Positions 21,325-32,783 of a stretch of 64,000 bases of DNA are shown piece after piece. This DNA is from Cordilura impudica (taxonomy: Eukaryota > Arthropoda > Insecta > Diptera > Scathophagidae): contig OY821518.1 of assembly GCA_963682025.1 (NCBI GenBank), positions 29,921,991-29,985,990 on the forward strand. The letters run 5' to 3'. The number at the start of each line of letters is the position of its first letter. Positions within the stretch are counted from its first letter, which is position 1. The notes beneath the pieces are model-generated. The model was not told where the DNA came from and ran no database searches. It saw only the letters and a list, made by a program, of their open reading frames with translations. The position numbers and the translations under genes are program-made.

Positions 21325-22045
21325 CAAATAATTAATTAATTTATTTTTAATTCTATAGTTAAAAAAATTATAACATGTTATAATATTTAATGTGTCATAA
21401 ATAATAAATTAAATTAAAAATTGCCGAAAAAAGTGGAAATAATTGATATATTTTTAATTATTTCTATTTTTTTCCTTTTTCAATTTAAATTCTTATTTAT
21501 GTCCTATATAATATTAATAGTCAAAGAAAGTACAAATAATTAATTCATTTACTTTTAATTCTATATTCAAACAATTTTTAACATGTTATACTATTTAATA
21601 TGTCATAATAAATTAAATAAAAAATTGACGAAAAAAGTGGAAATAATTGATATATTTTTAATTATTTCTATTTTTTTCCTTTTTTAATTCACATTCTTAT
21701 TTATGTCCTATATATTAGTATTCAAAAAAAGTACATATAATAAATTCATTTACTTTTAATTCTATATTTAAACAATTTTTAACATGTTATACTATTAAGT
21801 ATGTCATAAATAATAAATTAAATTAAAAATTGCCGAAAAAAGTACAAATAATTAATTGATATATTTTTAATTCTATTTTTTTGCATTTTTTAATTTAAAT
21901 TCTTACTTATATCCTTTGTAATATTAATATTCAAAAAAGTACAAATAATTATTTAATTTATTTTTAATTCTAAATTAAAAAAACATGTACATGATAATAA
22001 ATATTAAATATGTAATAAAATTAAATTGAAACATTCAGAAAAAAG
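21325..22045. repeat. Satellite-like array, period about 200 bp, 3.5 copies
   Basis: Units start with AAAGTACAAATAATTAATT near 21328, 21525, 21722 and 21933. Each contains AACATGTTATA, TATGTCATAAATAATAAATT and TTGCCGAAAAAAGTGG. Pure A/T-biased sequence, no reading frame. It may be a structural part of the CMC element's 3' end. Confidence 0.7.
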
Positions 22046-22121
22046 TACGATGTTTCCATTTCTAAAATTAATATGATTTTTTTTAATATGGCAATTCCGT
22101 ACCGTTGATACCAATTGGAGA

Positions 22122-22312
22122 AATTTCTTTGCTATCAAGTTGAGAATCACAAATTTCTCAATTTGATAACTAAGAAAATCACCATATAAAAAATGTGCCT
22201 TTTAAGTTGAGAAGACTATAATCCGACTATTGAGGTGCATTTGAGAATTAACGTTGGAGATTTGAGAAATGTATTTGATCTCAAATGCACCTCAACTTGA
22301 TAGCAAACAAAA
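22122..22312. mobile_element. Small foldback element with TTTGCTATCAAGTTGAG arms
   Basis: The left arm TTTGCTATCAAGTTGAG (about 22129) is inverted at CTCAACTTGATAGCAAA (about 22293-22309). A second inner pair, GAGGTGCATTTGAGA / TCTCAAATGCACCTC, strengthens the hairpin. About 190 bp, non-coding; could be a MITE or a terminal structure of the neighbouring transposon. Confidence 0.55.
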
Positions 22313-22329
22313 ATGTTTATTGGGATGTG

Positions 22330-22492
22330 AGTGTTTATTAAATTTGTTAATGTGTTTGTGTTAATGTGTTGAGTTTGTTTTCTTCATTTAAAATGAGTTG
22401 AATTGTGAAGCATAACTTTTGGCTCTTTAATAAATGAAAGAGCAAAATTTCCTAAAATTTGCACTCGAATTTCGAGTGCTGGAATGTGCTAG
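22330..22492 (+). mobile_element. Helitron family B, 3' portion (copy 2)
   Basis: Family sequence TTATTAAATTTGTTAATGTG through TTTGCACTCGAATTTCGAG (hairpin) and GCTGGAATGTGCTAG, ending CTAG at 22489-22492 before T. With the 5' portion at 16434-16640 it could make one complete copy. Confidence 0.65.
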
Positions 22493-22499
22493 TAACTAT

Positions 22500-23030
22500 T
22501 AAAATGCCTAAAAAATTCACGGGGCACGTCACCTCCCATACAAAGTAAATATTCAATATCACATCTCTGGAGTCCTATAACGGCGAGAGCTTTGAAAATT
22601 TATGTACGGTCATTTGTTACTAATAAGATTAGATGTCATGAAAATGGGAGGGATCGGGTAAGTGGGCATGTCACCTCCCATGCAAATTGAATTCTGATTA
22701 TACTATATCTCGAGTAAGCGGAGGGTAGTGATATTTTGTGCGATTTCACTTGTTATTACATCGGAGTAGCCTTGATGAGAGGCATCGGACCAGTAGGCAT
22801 GGCACTTCTCATACAAAGTAAATATTCAATATCACGAATATGGGGCATCTTCTACTGCGTGTCACCTCCAATAGAAGGCGAATTTTCAATATTATATGTC
22901 TTGAGTAATATAAAAGGGAGAAGAACGATACTTTGTGATTTCAAAGGTTATTGGTATGAGTAACCTTACCGAACATGAGATCAGTAGGCGTGGAAACTCC
23001 CCAGACGAAATAGTCATTTAAATTAATACT
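22500..23030 (-). repeat. Four degenerate units with GGGCGTGGC-type boxes
   Basis: About 130-bp units, each with a GTGGGCATGTCACCTCCCATGC-like box, CAAAGTAAATATTCAATATC and a CATTTGTTACTAATAAG stretch. In reverse complement they match the 27.25-28.2 kb array. INE-1/DINE-type fly Helitrons have such cores, so this may be the core of a decayed one. Confidence 0.5.
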
Positions 23031-23090
23031 TGATTTGGTAGCATAATTGGTGATTGCTCCTAAGCTATCAAGAAATTATTGGGTAACATT

Positions 23091-23311
23091 ATTAAATCGG
23101 CAATGATAAAGTGCACGTTATATTGCCAAAAATCACAATGATTCCAATAGGTTCTCCAATTGTATTTAAAGTCATACAATTCCCAATTCGTCTGGCATAT
23201 GCAATACCAATTAACAAAACTCAATGCCAGCCAAACGATCTGTTTGTATACGCCGAAAATGGAAACCAAAAATTTTGTCCTTACGTTGTCTTTACAATAA
23301 ATTATTATTAA
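23091..23311 (+). pseudogene. Helitron helicase C-terminal fragment
   Basis: The frame reads NDKVHVILPKITMIPIGSP and VFKVIQFPIRLAYAIPINKT, the motif VI region of Helitron (Pif1-like) helicases, where FKRxQFPVxLAFAMTINKxQGQ is usual. The GQ signature is altered to TQCQ. The frame then skips the next stretch and closes with LFVYAENGNQKFCPYVVF before a stop near 23309. It is a short relic; Rep and most helicase motifs are absent. Confidence 0.65.
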
Positions 23312-24463
23312 ATAAGATCAAACGAAGAAAGTATTATGTGATAGAAAATTTAATTTATTAAATCGAAAATAAAATCTACAAAATAACGTATTTGGTTTCG
23401 TTTCAGTATTATTTAAAAGAAATTATTTACGTAATTGAAATATATATCAAAACTAATCTGGGAATAAAATAATTATTTTAGGCTTAACAATGTTTGCCGG
23501 ATCAACTATAGCTACTGAATAAATTTAAATATCCAACATTTGCTATTCAGTTTAGTCAATTATTGCAAAATAATAAATTCTGCATTATTCTACTACATAA
23601 TTTTTACCAAATATGCTTGCATATTTGGTATTTAATGTTCATAGAAAAAAGTATCTCAATAAAGGGCCAGGGGGGGATAATCCAACATTACATTCACTCT
23701 CTCTGTTAAGAACATTTATTCCAAAATAACTAAAATGCTAAAAAAAAACGAAATGAAAAATTGTAAACGTAACGTAGATATTGACTATATCACTTACAAA
23801 CAAACACACAAACATATATACGTATTTACTTACGAGTATATCGATGTTCATCTTTTTCTCCAGTTGCTTTTTTATTGGCTTTTGTCCGAACATCAATCGA
23901 TTCTTATTCCATTGATGCTGCTAAAATCTCCTTGTTGTGTTATTGATAGAAAAGCTTATCAAAGTCTGTGTGTTTTTTGTTTTTTTTTTTGTTTTGTGGG
24001 TGGATTAGCCGGATATTTTTATCTTTGGCTTCACCCAAATAAATATCTATGGGGGTTGATGTATATGAATGTAACACAAAGGAAATAAAGAAAATATTTT
24101 TTTTATTGTTTTATTGATATGGAGAATTATGTATTTATTTCATAGATTATTAAAGAATTTATGGCATTTAAACGATTTAATGGTTGGAGATGAATAAAAA
24201 TCTCTGGTATTTGGTATTTGTAAATTTAAAGCAGATTTTATGTTATTCTTTTAATTGAATATTGGATTTACTGCGTAAATATTGCTTGAACATATTTTTT
24301 TCACCTATTGGCCTTCAAAGCTAATTCAAAAAATTAGAAAATATTTTAATATATAAAGTTTTGAAATTAAAAACAATAAAATAATGGAATACCTAACCTA
24401 ATCAGGAAAAAATAAAAATCGTTTTAATAGTTTGTTAGATTTGAACGTCATTTTTGAGACATA
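23312..24463. other. No gene seen
   Basis: A+T-rich. A 117-codon open frame at 23735-24088 has no recognisable domain and unusual low-complexity composition; I do not call it a gene. Confidence 0.4.
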
Positions 24464-24822
24464 TTTATAATATTAATTGGCTAGGCGATTTCTTGGGACC
24501 AACGTTTTGTTCTACCGTTTTCTCCCGATTTTGACCAAACGTATATTATTTGAAAGGTATTCCTTTTTAGCCGTTTTGCAGATTTACAGTTTTTTAAATT
24601 TTTACCTTTATTTTGAGGAAATTGCATTTAAAGTTGCCACTAACACATACGTACACAAAATTACACAATGCTATATGTTTGTATATTAAACTTATTAATG
24701 TGTTTGTAATAACAATGAGTTGTTTTTGTGAATTGCTAAACATACCTTTAGGGTCTTTATTTAATGAACAAATAAAATTTCCTAGAATTTGCACTCGAAT
24801 TTCGAGGGCTGGAATCTGCTAG
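24464..24822 (+). mobile_element. Helitron family B, copy 3 (nearly complete, 359 bp)
   Basis: Starts at a mutated TTTATAATATTAATTGG, then GGCTAGGCGATTTCTTGGGA, CCGATTTTGACCAAACG, GCTAAACATACCTTTAGGG, the hairpin CTCGAATTTCGAG and GGCTGGAATCTGCTAG (CTAG 24819-24822) followed by T. Non-coding. Confidence 0.7.
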
Positions 24823-25564
24823 TTGTAACTAATACCGTAATTCATATGCAAATTATGTTTTTGTATTCAATGGTGCGTGGTAAAGAAGAAGAAAAAAGCA
24901 TATATTTCTACAAATTCATAACTACACTGTATTCTTAATCGGACCGGTTTCTGCCAATTCAGTCTTCATGAGCTATTTATTGAACATTGTGATAATTGTT
25001 ATGTTATAATTGAATAGATTGTTTCCAGGTTTGAACCTGCGTCTAGCTTATATACACTCGTAATTGCACTTTTTGGTCAGCGTTTTATCACACTCACCTA
25101 AAGTCGGGCCTACGGGCAGTGTGGTTAAGAATCAGTTTTCATACCATTAAGCTTTTACTTCATATTAATTTCAAAAGATACAACTCTGTCCAAACAAATA
25201 ATTGTTATTTTTGATTTTTTTAATATTTTTGCATTTATACTTCTAATATCCACTATTCTCAGTTTCGTAAGAGGTAACATATGTAATGTATGGTTTGTAC
25301 AATCTACATTTCACTTTTAACATATATTTGAGATGATGTTCTGAAGCGAAATTTTTCAATAGTTTGTTAGATTTGACGTAATTTTTCAGACATAGTGCAA
25401 TTAATACCTTAATTAATATGCAAATATTAATTTTGTTTCAATGTTGCGTGGAAAAAAGAATTTTAGTATTTGGGATATGGAAACATCGGTTAATAATCAA
25501 CGAACGGGTTTTGCCCAGCCCCTTAGAATTTATTAAAAATTCATCAAATTTGTACCTCTGGCTT
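24823..25564. other. No gene seen
   Basis: A+T-rich, no matched repeat and no coding signal. Confidence 0.45.
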
Positions 25565-25835
25565 CTATACACTAATTCCAATTGAAATTCAAAACTTGAG
25601 AAAATTCCAAATGAAATTGAGAATTTCCATTTAAGATTGGGAAAATTCCAAATGAAATTGAGATTTTTTATTTGAAATCGGGAAATATCCAAATGAAATT
25701 GAATTTTTCACTCGAATTTCAGAAATTTTCAAATGAAATAGAGATTTTTTTATTTAAAATTGAGAAAATTTCAAATTAAATTGGGAAATTACAAAGGAAA
25801 ATGAAAAATTCAATTTTAAACTGAGAAAATAAAAC
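25565..25835. repeat. Minisatellite GAAAATTCCAAATGAAATTGAG-like
   Basis: About six to eight units of 22-30 bp alternating CCAAATGAAATTGAG with GAAAATT or TTTTTATTTGAAAT spacers. Degenerate; no gene. Confidence 0.65.
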
Positions 25836-25844
25836 ACTGTAAAA

Positions 25845-26350
25845 GAAACCCTGTAAGCAAGACCGCACCCGAATAGTGGAAGCAGCCATCAGGGGAAACG
25901 ATTAGTGTAATTGAATATTCCTTACAAAACTGTAGATCGTTGGGTAAACGAGGCAAAGAAGCCCCTTCAAAAAAAAGAGGAGATAAAAAGCCGCATTCTT
26001 TAACTGATGAATGAGTGGACATAATATTATGATGGGTTGAAGAAAAGCCAGATATCACCCACAAACAGATTTCTGGGAAAATTGTTTCAAGGTTGGAAAA
26101 ACGTGTAGCTGTTTCACAAGTTTCGAATACCTTGCACAGAAAACTTTATTCCATAAAAGCTCTTCATCTGGAACCAGTTGCACTGAACAGCCCTGATAAT
26201 AAAAGGAAACGCAAGGAGTTCGCTATTAAACTCAATGAATACCTAAAGGAAAGAAAGCAGATGGTCTGGATGGATGAGACGAACTTTAATTTATTCAGCC
26301 GCAGGAAACATGAATGGTCTAGAGTGGGTTCTCAGGCATGCACTGTATAA
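25845..26350 (+). pseudogene. Tc1/mariner (IS630-type) transposase, N-terminal half
   Basis: The plus frame with stops at 25876, 26011 and 26029 reads SLQNCRSLGKRGKEAPSKKR, WVEEKPDITHKQISGKIVS and SQVSNTLHRKLYSIKALHLE, matching the paired HTH region. KERKQMVWMDETNFNLFSRR follows, with the first catalytic Asp in MDETNFN. The frame ends at ACTV and a stop (26348) soon after that Asp. The second and third acidic residues and the C-terminus are absent, so this is a dead fragment. The right boundary is set by the loss of homology. Confidence 0.7.
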
Positions 26351-26395
26351 GGAGAACTTAGTTTTTAAGTGCAAATAGAGGTAATTTTCTGTTTT

Positions 26396-26794
26396 TTGTT
26401 ATAGTTTTTATACATATATATGAATTTTTTTTTTAATTATGTTTTTATATAATACTAATATACCCTGTCGCGATTCGCTATGACCTACCGAGACTTATGA
26501 CATATATGTTTTCATAATCAATTTTTCCTTCGAAGTTTATATTGTCCAATTAAAACATAGTAATTAATTTATTTTATAAGTTTTGTATTTATTTTAATGC
26601 GTTCTGATATACAATATTTTTGTTTTTTTATTTGATGTAAAAATTATAAAATTTTTCGGCGTTGCTATTCTGGAGTAATATACATATAGCTGCCCATGAG
26701 AAAAATATGGATTTTCAAAATTAAATCCAGCAACACTTAACGATGGCCTTGAGTTTAGAATATTATTTGGCACTTTCTTAATCTTAATTTTTAA
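26396..26794. other. No gene seen
   Basis: A+T-rich spacer between the Tc1 fragment and a GATTTT minisatellite. Confidence 0.45.
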
Positions 26795-27170
26795 TTTTTT
26801 TTTTATTTTTGATTTTGGCGAATTTTGATTTTAGCGATTTTGGATTTGGTGATTTTAGCAATTTTTGTTTTTTGGTTTTGGCGATTTTTTTTATTCTCGA
26901 TTTTTTAATTTTTGGCGATTTTAACAATTTTGTTTTTAGCGATTTTTGATTTTGGTGATTTTTGTTACTCGCGATTTTTGGTTTTGCCGATTTTTTATTT
27001 TGCCGATTTTTCTTTTTTGTTGTTCGTCATTTTCGGTTCGGCCAATTTTTTACGATTTTTCTTATTCGCGATTTTCTGTTTTGTGTTTGGCGATTTTTGT
27101 TTTTGGCGATTTTTGTTTTTGGTGATTTTTGTTTTCACGAGTATCGATTTTTGAATTTGGCGATTCCGCC
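26795..27170. repeat. GATTTTTGTTTTTGGC-type minisatellite
   Basis: Roughly 20 units of 14-20 bp built on CGATTTTTGTTTTTGG, drifting in T-run length. It generates overlapping phenylalanine-rich open frames that are not genes. Confidence 0.75.
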
Positions 27171-27249
27171 CATAATTTTCACGACTACTCACATTGGTAA
27201 TTAAAGTACTTGTCAAAAGTTTCAAGACTATCGCTTTCGTAGTACTTCA

Positions 27250-28190
27250 TATTTTTTCGTATAGGAGGTGCCACGCCCACTAATCGCGTCCCTCCCAATT
27301 TTTATCGGACTACTCACGTTAATGTCTAATGGACTCGTGCAAAGTGTCTAGACTTTCCCTTTTAATTTAAACCAATTATATGATATTACATATATACTTT
27401 GTACGGGCAGTGCTACGCCCACTGCTTCGATCACGCCTACTTTTTGGTTCGACCAATCACATGAATAACTTATGGGCTCAGGCAAAGTATTTCAAATATA
27501 TTACATTTTATATTTACTTTGTATGGCAGGTGCCACGCCCATTGGTTCAATACCGCCCATTTTTTGTCGGACTACTAACATTAGTAATATATGACTTCAG
27601 ACAAATTTGCTAAGTTGTACTCAATATTTATAATCTTGAATTATTACTTTGTATGGCAAGTTCCACGCCCACTTATACGTTCACGCCCATTTTCGGCATA
27701 TTTACTAACATATATAGTGGGCGGCATCATACAAATTTCCAAAGCTTTCCCTGTCATAGTACTCAATAAATCTGTGGTCACAAGCAATAACCGCCTAACT
27801 CGAAAATCATGCTTTTAAGCATGAATATTTGTATTAATATCTTTTTAAAAAACAATGTTAGAGAAATGGGGATTTCACGTAAATATAAAGATTTTTTAGT
27901 AGAATATGATAGTATACATAACTCAAATCGGCGAAAATCATTCTTTCGAGAAAAATAACTGTTTATATAAATGTAATGGGGCTTTCTTACGACTTAGGGC
28001 AGTATGTTTTCATTAATAACTTTTTAATAAAAACTGTTAGAGAAATGCGGATTTCACGTAAATATAAAGCGTTTTTAGTAGAATATGACAGCATACATAA
28101 CTCAAATCGTTCTTAAGTCGACTTAGGCGGTTATCGCTTGTGACCACAGATATATGGCATTAATAATTCGCTTTAAATGGGAAGTGCTAC
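27250..28190 (+). repeat. GCCACGCCCACT repeat array (INE-1/DINE-like core), split by a TIR element
   Basis: Units of about 120-140 bp: TTTGTATGGCAGGTGCCACG then CCCA, TCACGCCCATTTTT, GTCGGACTACTAACATTA, CTTATGGGCTCAGACAAAG and a TCAATATTTAT stretch. Starts lie near 27264, 27405, 27520 and 27650. A further partial unit (GGGAAGTGCTACGCCCACTA) lies at 28178 after the inserted element 27771-28150. Confidence 0.6.
27771..28150. mobile_element. 380-bp TIR element with internal duplication
   Basis: Perfectly inverted TCTGTGGTCACAAGC ends continue imperfectly through AATAACCGCCTAACTCG against CGACTTAGGCGGTTATCG. Inside, about 95 bp (from TAACTTTTTAATAAA through GTTAGAGAAATG and TTTCACGTAAATATAAAG to CATAACTCAAATCG) occur twice, at about 27833 and 28012. 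No coding capacity. Confidence 0.7.
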
Positions 28191-28344
28191 GCCCACTATA
28201 AATATCAAAAAGACAATTACAGCCTATGTCCTTAAGGACCAATCTAAATACTGGAATCAATATTTTTTTAAATCTGATGAGTAGTTAAGGAGACTACCTC
28301 CTACAAACAAAGAAACAAACACAAATCACCTCTTTATTATAGTA

Positions 28345-28721
28345 CGAGGGCGGATCAATAAGTCCGTGACTTATCGAACTTCCTTCGTAGTTATATGGAA
28401 TGCAACACCGCTACTACCTGTTAATAGACTACTGTAAAATTTTGAGCAAGTTCCGTCCTTTACTTTGCATTTAACAGCTGTTCAAAACAAAACATGGCAA
28501 AATTCCATGAATTGGGCTACTAATTGGTACCTCATCCGCCATATTCGCCGGATTTGGCCCCCAGTAACTATTTCCTATTTCCGAAACTAAAGAAATGGCT
28601 CGGTGGAAAGATATTTATCTCCAACGATGATATTATTGAACAAAATGCCTATTTTATGGACCTCGCAAAATCCTATTTTTTGCTTCATTCTAAAAGTCAC
28701 GGACTTATTGACCCGCCCTCG
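28345..28721 (+). mobile_element. Mariner deletion derivative (377 bp)
   Basis: Ends CGAGGGCGGATCAATAAGTC then CGTGACTT and, inverted, AGTCACGGACTTATTGACCC then GCCCTCG. TA precedes the left end (28343-28344); on the right the flank reads AT. It keeps only the 3' part of the gene. Confidence 0.85.
28530..28690 (+). pseudogene. Mariner transposase C-terminal fragment
   Basis: The frame reads PHPPYSPDLAPSNYFLFPKL then KKWLGGKIFISNDDIIEQNA, the segment around the third catalytic Asp of mariner-type transposases (in the usual HPPYSPDLAPSDY the final D is here N). It continues to YFMDLAKSYF and then runs into the 3' TIR. The upstream HTH and first two catalytic residues are deleted, leaving about 50 codons. 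Different mariner lineage from the one at 15.1-15.95 kb. Confidence 0.8.
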
Positions 28722-28802
28722 ATTAAGATATATATCATAACTTTAAAAAATTATGTGTAAAAAATTTTTTGATATAAGTGTCAAAACTAACTTTATTAGG
28801 AA

Positions 28803-29587
28803 AAACAAGTAAGATTTTATAGTTGGTCCTATACCATGGTTTAAGTACCCTATCTCTTCGGTCCAACTAATTCGATATAGAAAATAAGCAGAAACCAAAT
28901 TTGAGTGGCATTGTTATTAAATTTTTTGGCTGCAGATATGAAAAAGTTCATATCGAATGTTATTTTTATATGGGGACTAGGTCGAAATATGGACCGATCC
29001 TGACCATATTTGGTATAATCACTTATATTTAAAAAAAAAAATATATACAAACCAAATTTGAGAAAAATCAGTGAAATATTTTTGTTTTTTGATAGATTTA
29101 AGTAAAGATCGGGAAGCAGCTCTATATGGGGCCTATGATTAAGAATGGTCCTATAGGGATTATTTTTGGACTACTGATTAATGGATATAATAAACACATA
29201 CAAACCTAATTTGACTGAGATCTATATGATAATTTGGATCTTATGGCAATTTATGTCGATTTCGTAGGGGTCATTTGTATGGGGACTGGGTCTGAACATG
29301 GACCGAATTTCACCAATTTCAATAGCGTTCATTCTATGGCCGATGAAAGCTTATATTCCAAATTTCATCACAATATATTTATATTTGCGACCTGTAGTGT
29401 GATTACAAGGTTTACATGGACACACAGACGGACGGACGGACGGACGGACATCGCTAAATCGACTCAGAAAGTGATTCTGAGTAGATCGGTATAATAAAAG
29501 ATGGGTCTAGGTCAAATATTTTTGGTAGTTACAAACAGCAGCACAAAGTCATTATACCCAAACCACATGGTGGTATAGCGTATAAAT
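28803..29587 (+). mobile_element. Dispersed repeat family A, copy 4
   Basis: From AACAAGTAAGATTTTATAG to CCACATGGTGGTATAGCGTA, with CTGCAGATATGAAAAAGTTC, (GGAC)n at 29424-29450 and CGCTAAATCGACTCAGAAAG. Nearly full length. The initial palindrome is partly lost. Confidence 0.7.
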
Positions 29588-31587
29588 ATCACAATTTAAA
29601 CAAGTTTAGAAGGATGCACGGATTCCGCTAAATCAACTCAGAATAAGTGAGTCTTTGTTAAAAATTTCAGTAGTGGCAAATATCTACACGAACGCAATTA
29701 CACTGACCAATGACTGATATATTTTATTTAAGCTACATCAAATATAAATACAGAGCTTAAATTTGTATAAACAATAATTGAACAACTTGGAAAGCGATTA
29801 CGAACCAATCAGTATGACTAAATGATAAGTTAAAAATATCAGCTCATTCTATTTACATACTGTGCCTACAAAATAATCAAATGTTTTTATCCACAAAGTT
29901 AAAATAACTCTTTAAAAGCGTCAAAACCATTTAACACCTACACACAAAATACCAACCACATCAAGGCAACGTTGCAAAAATAAAGTTGTGACAACAAATT
30001 TTTAGAATAATATTTCCCCAAAAAAAAAGTTTCAAAAAAAAAAACCTAAAAAATAAACTTTTTTGAAACAACAAAAAGTAACACCCCTTCCTTCCCTTTT
30101 ACTAAGCAACAAGTTTCAAGTAACTACTAAGCCAACCATATATACAAAAGTAAAAAAGGGATTTCAATTGAAAACAGCATTTGTCAACTGGCAAAAAAAA
30201 ACAAAGTATGGGAAAATTGCTAAGAAAAACATACATAAAGGCTGGAAAAAAAACATCGACTAAAAAAGGGGAATAACAATAACAAAAACAAAAGAGAAAA
30301 AAACAAAAAGTCAAAACCAAAAAATTCAACCGGAAAATCTATATCCACATAAAAAGGAATACAAGGAAGTGTAAGCTACTTGTCGTAAAGCCATAGTTTA
30401 ACACTCTGGGAATTAAGAAGAAATATGTAGGTGACTAAATGGATGGCTGAATGCAGTGTATAAAATAGAAGTTCTCGTAAGTTCTTTTTTAACAGGGGGT
30501 GACTTATTATTTCCAAACAACTTGTTTTGCACTCAAAGGACTTTTGTTTTATGATGTTACAAACAAATATTTAAAAAAAAACACGCAAAACAAGAACAAG
30601 TGTTTTTTTGAACTTAAGCCACTTACATTTAAATTGCCTTTAGTTGACAACGACAACAATTGGCATTTTAGACATTACAACAACAAAAAAAGACGAAAAC
30701 TTTAGCAAAAAAAAATTGCAAAAAAACTTACACTAGCCTGCAGTTGAGCACTATTTTGCAATTTATTATACGTTTTTTCGGTTCGCTTTTTTTCAACAAA
30801 TAATATTTTTTAATTTCAATTCCTTTCTGTTTATTTAAGCCTTCGTTAGTTACAAACGGAAAAAAAAAATTCAATTTACATTTGTAAGCAATTCATTCCA
30901 TTATTTGCAACAAACCAGAAATGTATTTCGCTTATCATAACTGAAAATTTTGAAATTTTAAAACTGTTTATGACAGCGAAAATGTAAATTTCTATTTATT
31001 TTGTAACAATCATATGTTTGTTTTTGTTTTTGCTTTTTTTTTTGTTAGCTGATTTCTCCACCATCATCACACCACATTAAATACATACACACACGCGGCC
31101 AGGGGTCTCTTTTTATTGTTTGGTGTGACCATTTGTTTACTTAAGTGTATGTCGTGGACGGCATATGCGTGTGTGTGTGTGTGTGTATTTTACTGAAGGG
31201 TCGCTTCGTTTTATATTTCGCAATCAATAGAGGGGTGTCAAATTCATTTCACGCATCAACATTATTGCAAATGCAAAAAAAAAGGCAAAACAAAAGTTTA
31301 AAGAATACTTTTAAAAACAAGTGGAGGACACTTTAAAACAGTTTTTTTTAGAAATAAAAATAAACTGTATCAACATGTTTCATAATTCGATAAATGCTTA
31401 TTGAAGAACAGTTGCAGCTTACATCAGTAGTGTTGAAGTACGTTTTAACAATTTACATATAATAAGTGTTTGAAAGGCGAAATTTGGTAGTTAACATAAT
31501 AAAACACTATTTTGCAGATCTTTCACTAAAATTTTTTCTTAAACATTATCAAAAGCACAGTGAACATAAGTCAGACTTTTATACCAA
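29588..31587. other. No gene seen; possibly unique host DNA, GT microsatellite
   Basis: About 2 kb without matched repeats. It is rich in A-runs on the plus strand (30000-30350) and holds a (GT)9 tract near 31170-31188. Open frames here are short and lysine-rich or phenylalanine-rich because of the A-runs. It could be intergenic or intronic host sequence. Confidence 0.4.
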
Positions 31588-31944
31588 CTAGTAGATTCCA
31601 GCCCCCGAAATTCGAGTGCAAATTTGAGTAAATTTAATTTTTTCATTAAATAAAGACCCTAAAGGTGTGCTAATCAATTATAGCCAATTCACAAATCAAC
31701 ACAAAAAAACAAACTGATTTTTATTACAAACACATTAACAAATTTAATAAACACACACATAGCATTGTATAATTTTATGTATGTGTTAGTAGCAACTTTA
31801 AATGCAATTTACTCAAAATAAAGGATAAAATTTAAAAATCTGTAAATCTGCAAAATGGCTAAAAAGAAATACCTTTCAAATAATAAACGTTTGGTTAAAA
31901 TCGGGATAACACGGTAGAACAAAATTATAGATTAATATTATAGA
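31588..31944 (-). mobile_element. Helitron family B, copy 4 (minus)
   Basis: Reading the minus strand: TCTATAATATTAATC at the 5' end, then TTTTGTTCTACCGTG, TTTGCACTCGAATTTCGGGG and GCTGGAATCTACTAG at 31588-31591. The GGCGATTT block near the 5' end is missing. Confidence 0.7.
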
Positions 31945-32669
31945 TTATCAAATATTGTCTGAATTATTGAATGGTCTCAAAAGACTTGTGAAACTTGGGA
32001 ATATATCCTCAAACTACCGGGAATTTTCCTTGCCAAGGCTACAAAAGGGGATTTTGAAGATATTTGAGTACTTTAAAATAATTATTAAAATATTTTTTTA
32101 TATATTCTTTAAATTGATTGGTAAATAAGGAAATTCCTGATTATTTGAAAACAGTTTTTATCCACTAATTTTGAACTAAATAAAAAATTTGTATATTATT
32201 AATAACACTTACGAGTGTATAGGCCTGTCCCGACGAGTCAGATGATTTATAATCCTTTTCCAATGCCTCGTGACCGGTGATATGAAATCAAAAATCAGTT
32301 TTCTTACGCATCTGACCCATGGTCTGTAGATTTATATGTAGGTCATCAGGGGGCTTCACAAATACAAACGCTTAAACTTAAGAAAAAGATATTTGATATT
32401 TTTGTTGACCAAAATTCATTGCTACCCTTTAGTGTTGCTTGGTCGAGTTTTGGGTTTAGTGTTCCAACCTGAATTTGAAAAGTAATGGATCCAGTAAAAC
32501 ATTGAAATTTCAAAAATAATGGATCTAATGAAAAATTGTTTTATTTCTTAAACATATTTTACTTACCTCAACAAATTTAAATTTTCCAGGCATACAGTTT
32601 TCTATTTAAAAGTTTTTAGATTCTATATATATAATCGGTGCAGACTATACGATGCCCTATACGATGCAT
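31945..32669. other. No gene seen
   Basis: No motif, no matched repeat and no convincing frame. Confidence 0.45.
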
Positions 32670-32783
32670 TTAGGTTCTGTTCTTTCTCCTTCACTTTTTC
32701 TTAATTTTCTCAATGACCTTCTATGTCAAACTTCCAATCCTATCTATTCTTCTGCAGACGACAGCAATATTTGTCATTCATAT

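Noticed and set aside
23735..24088. 117-codon open frame
   Set aside because: No motif, no Kozak-like or splice context, A/T-driven composition.
25020..25060. tRNA-like GGTTTGAACC box
   Set aside because: No matching A box or cloverleaf arms upstream.
26912..27225. Phe-rich membrane-like small proteins
   Set aside because: Derived from the GATTTTTGTTTTTGGC minisatellite.
30063..30329. Lysine-rich plus-strand and Phe-rich minus-strand frames
   Set aside because: Caused by A-runs; the two strands mirror each other.
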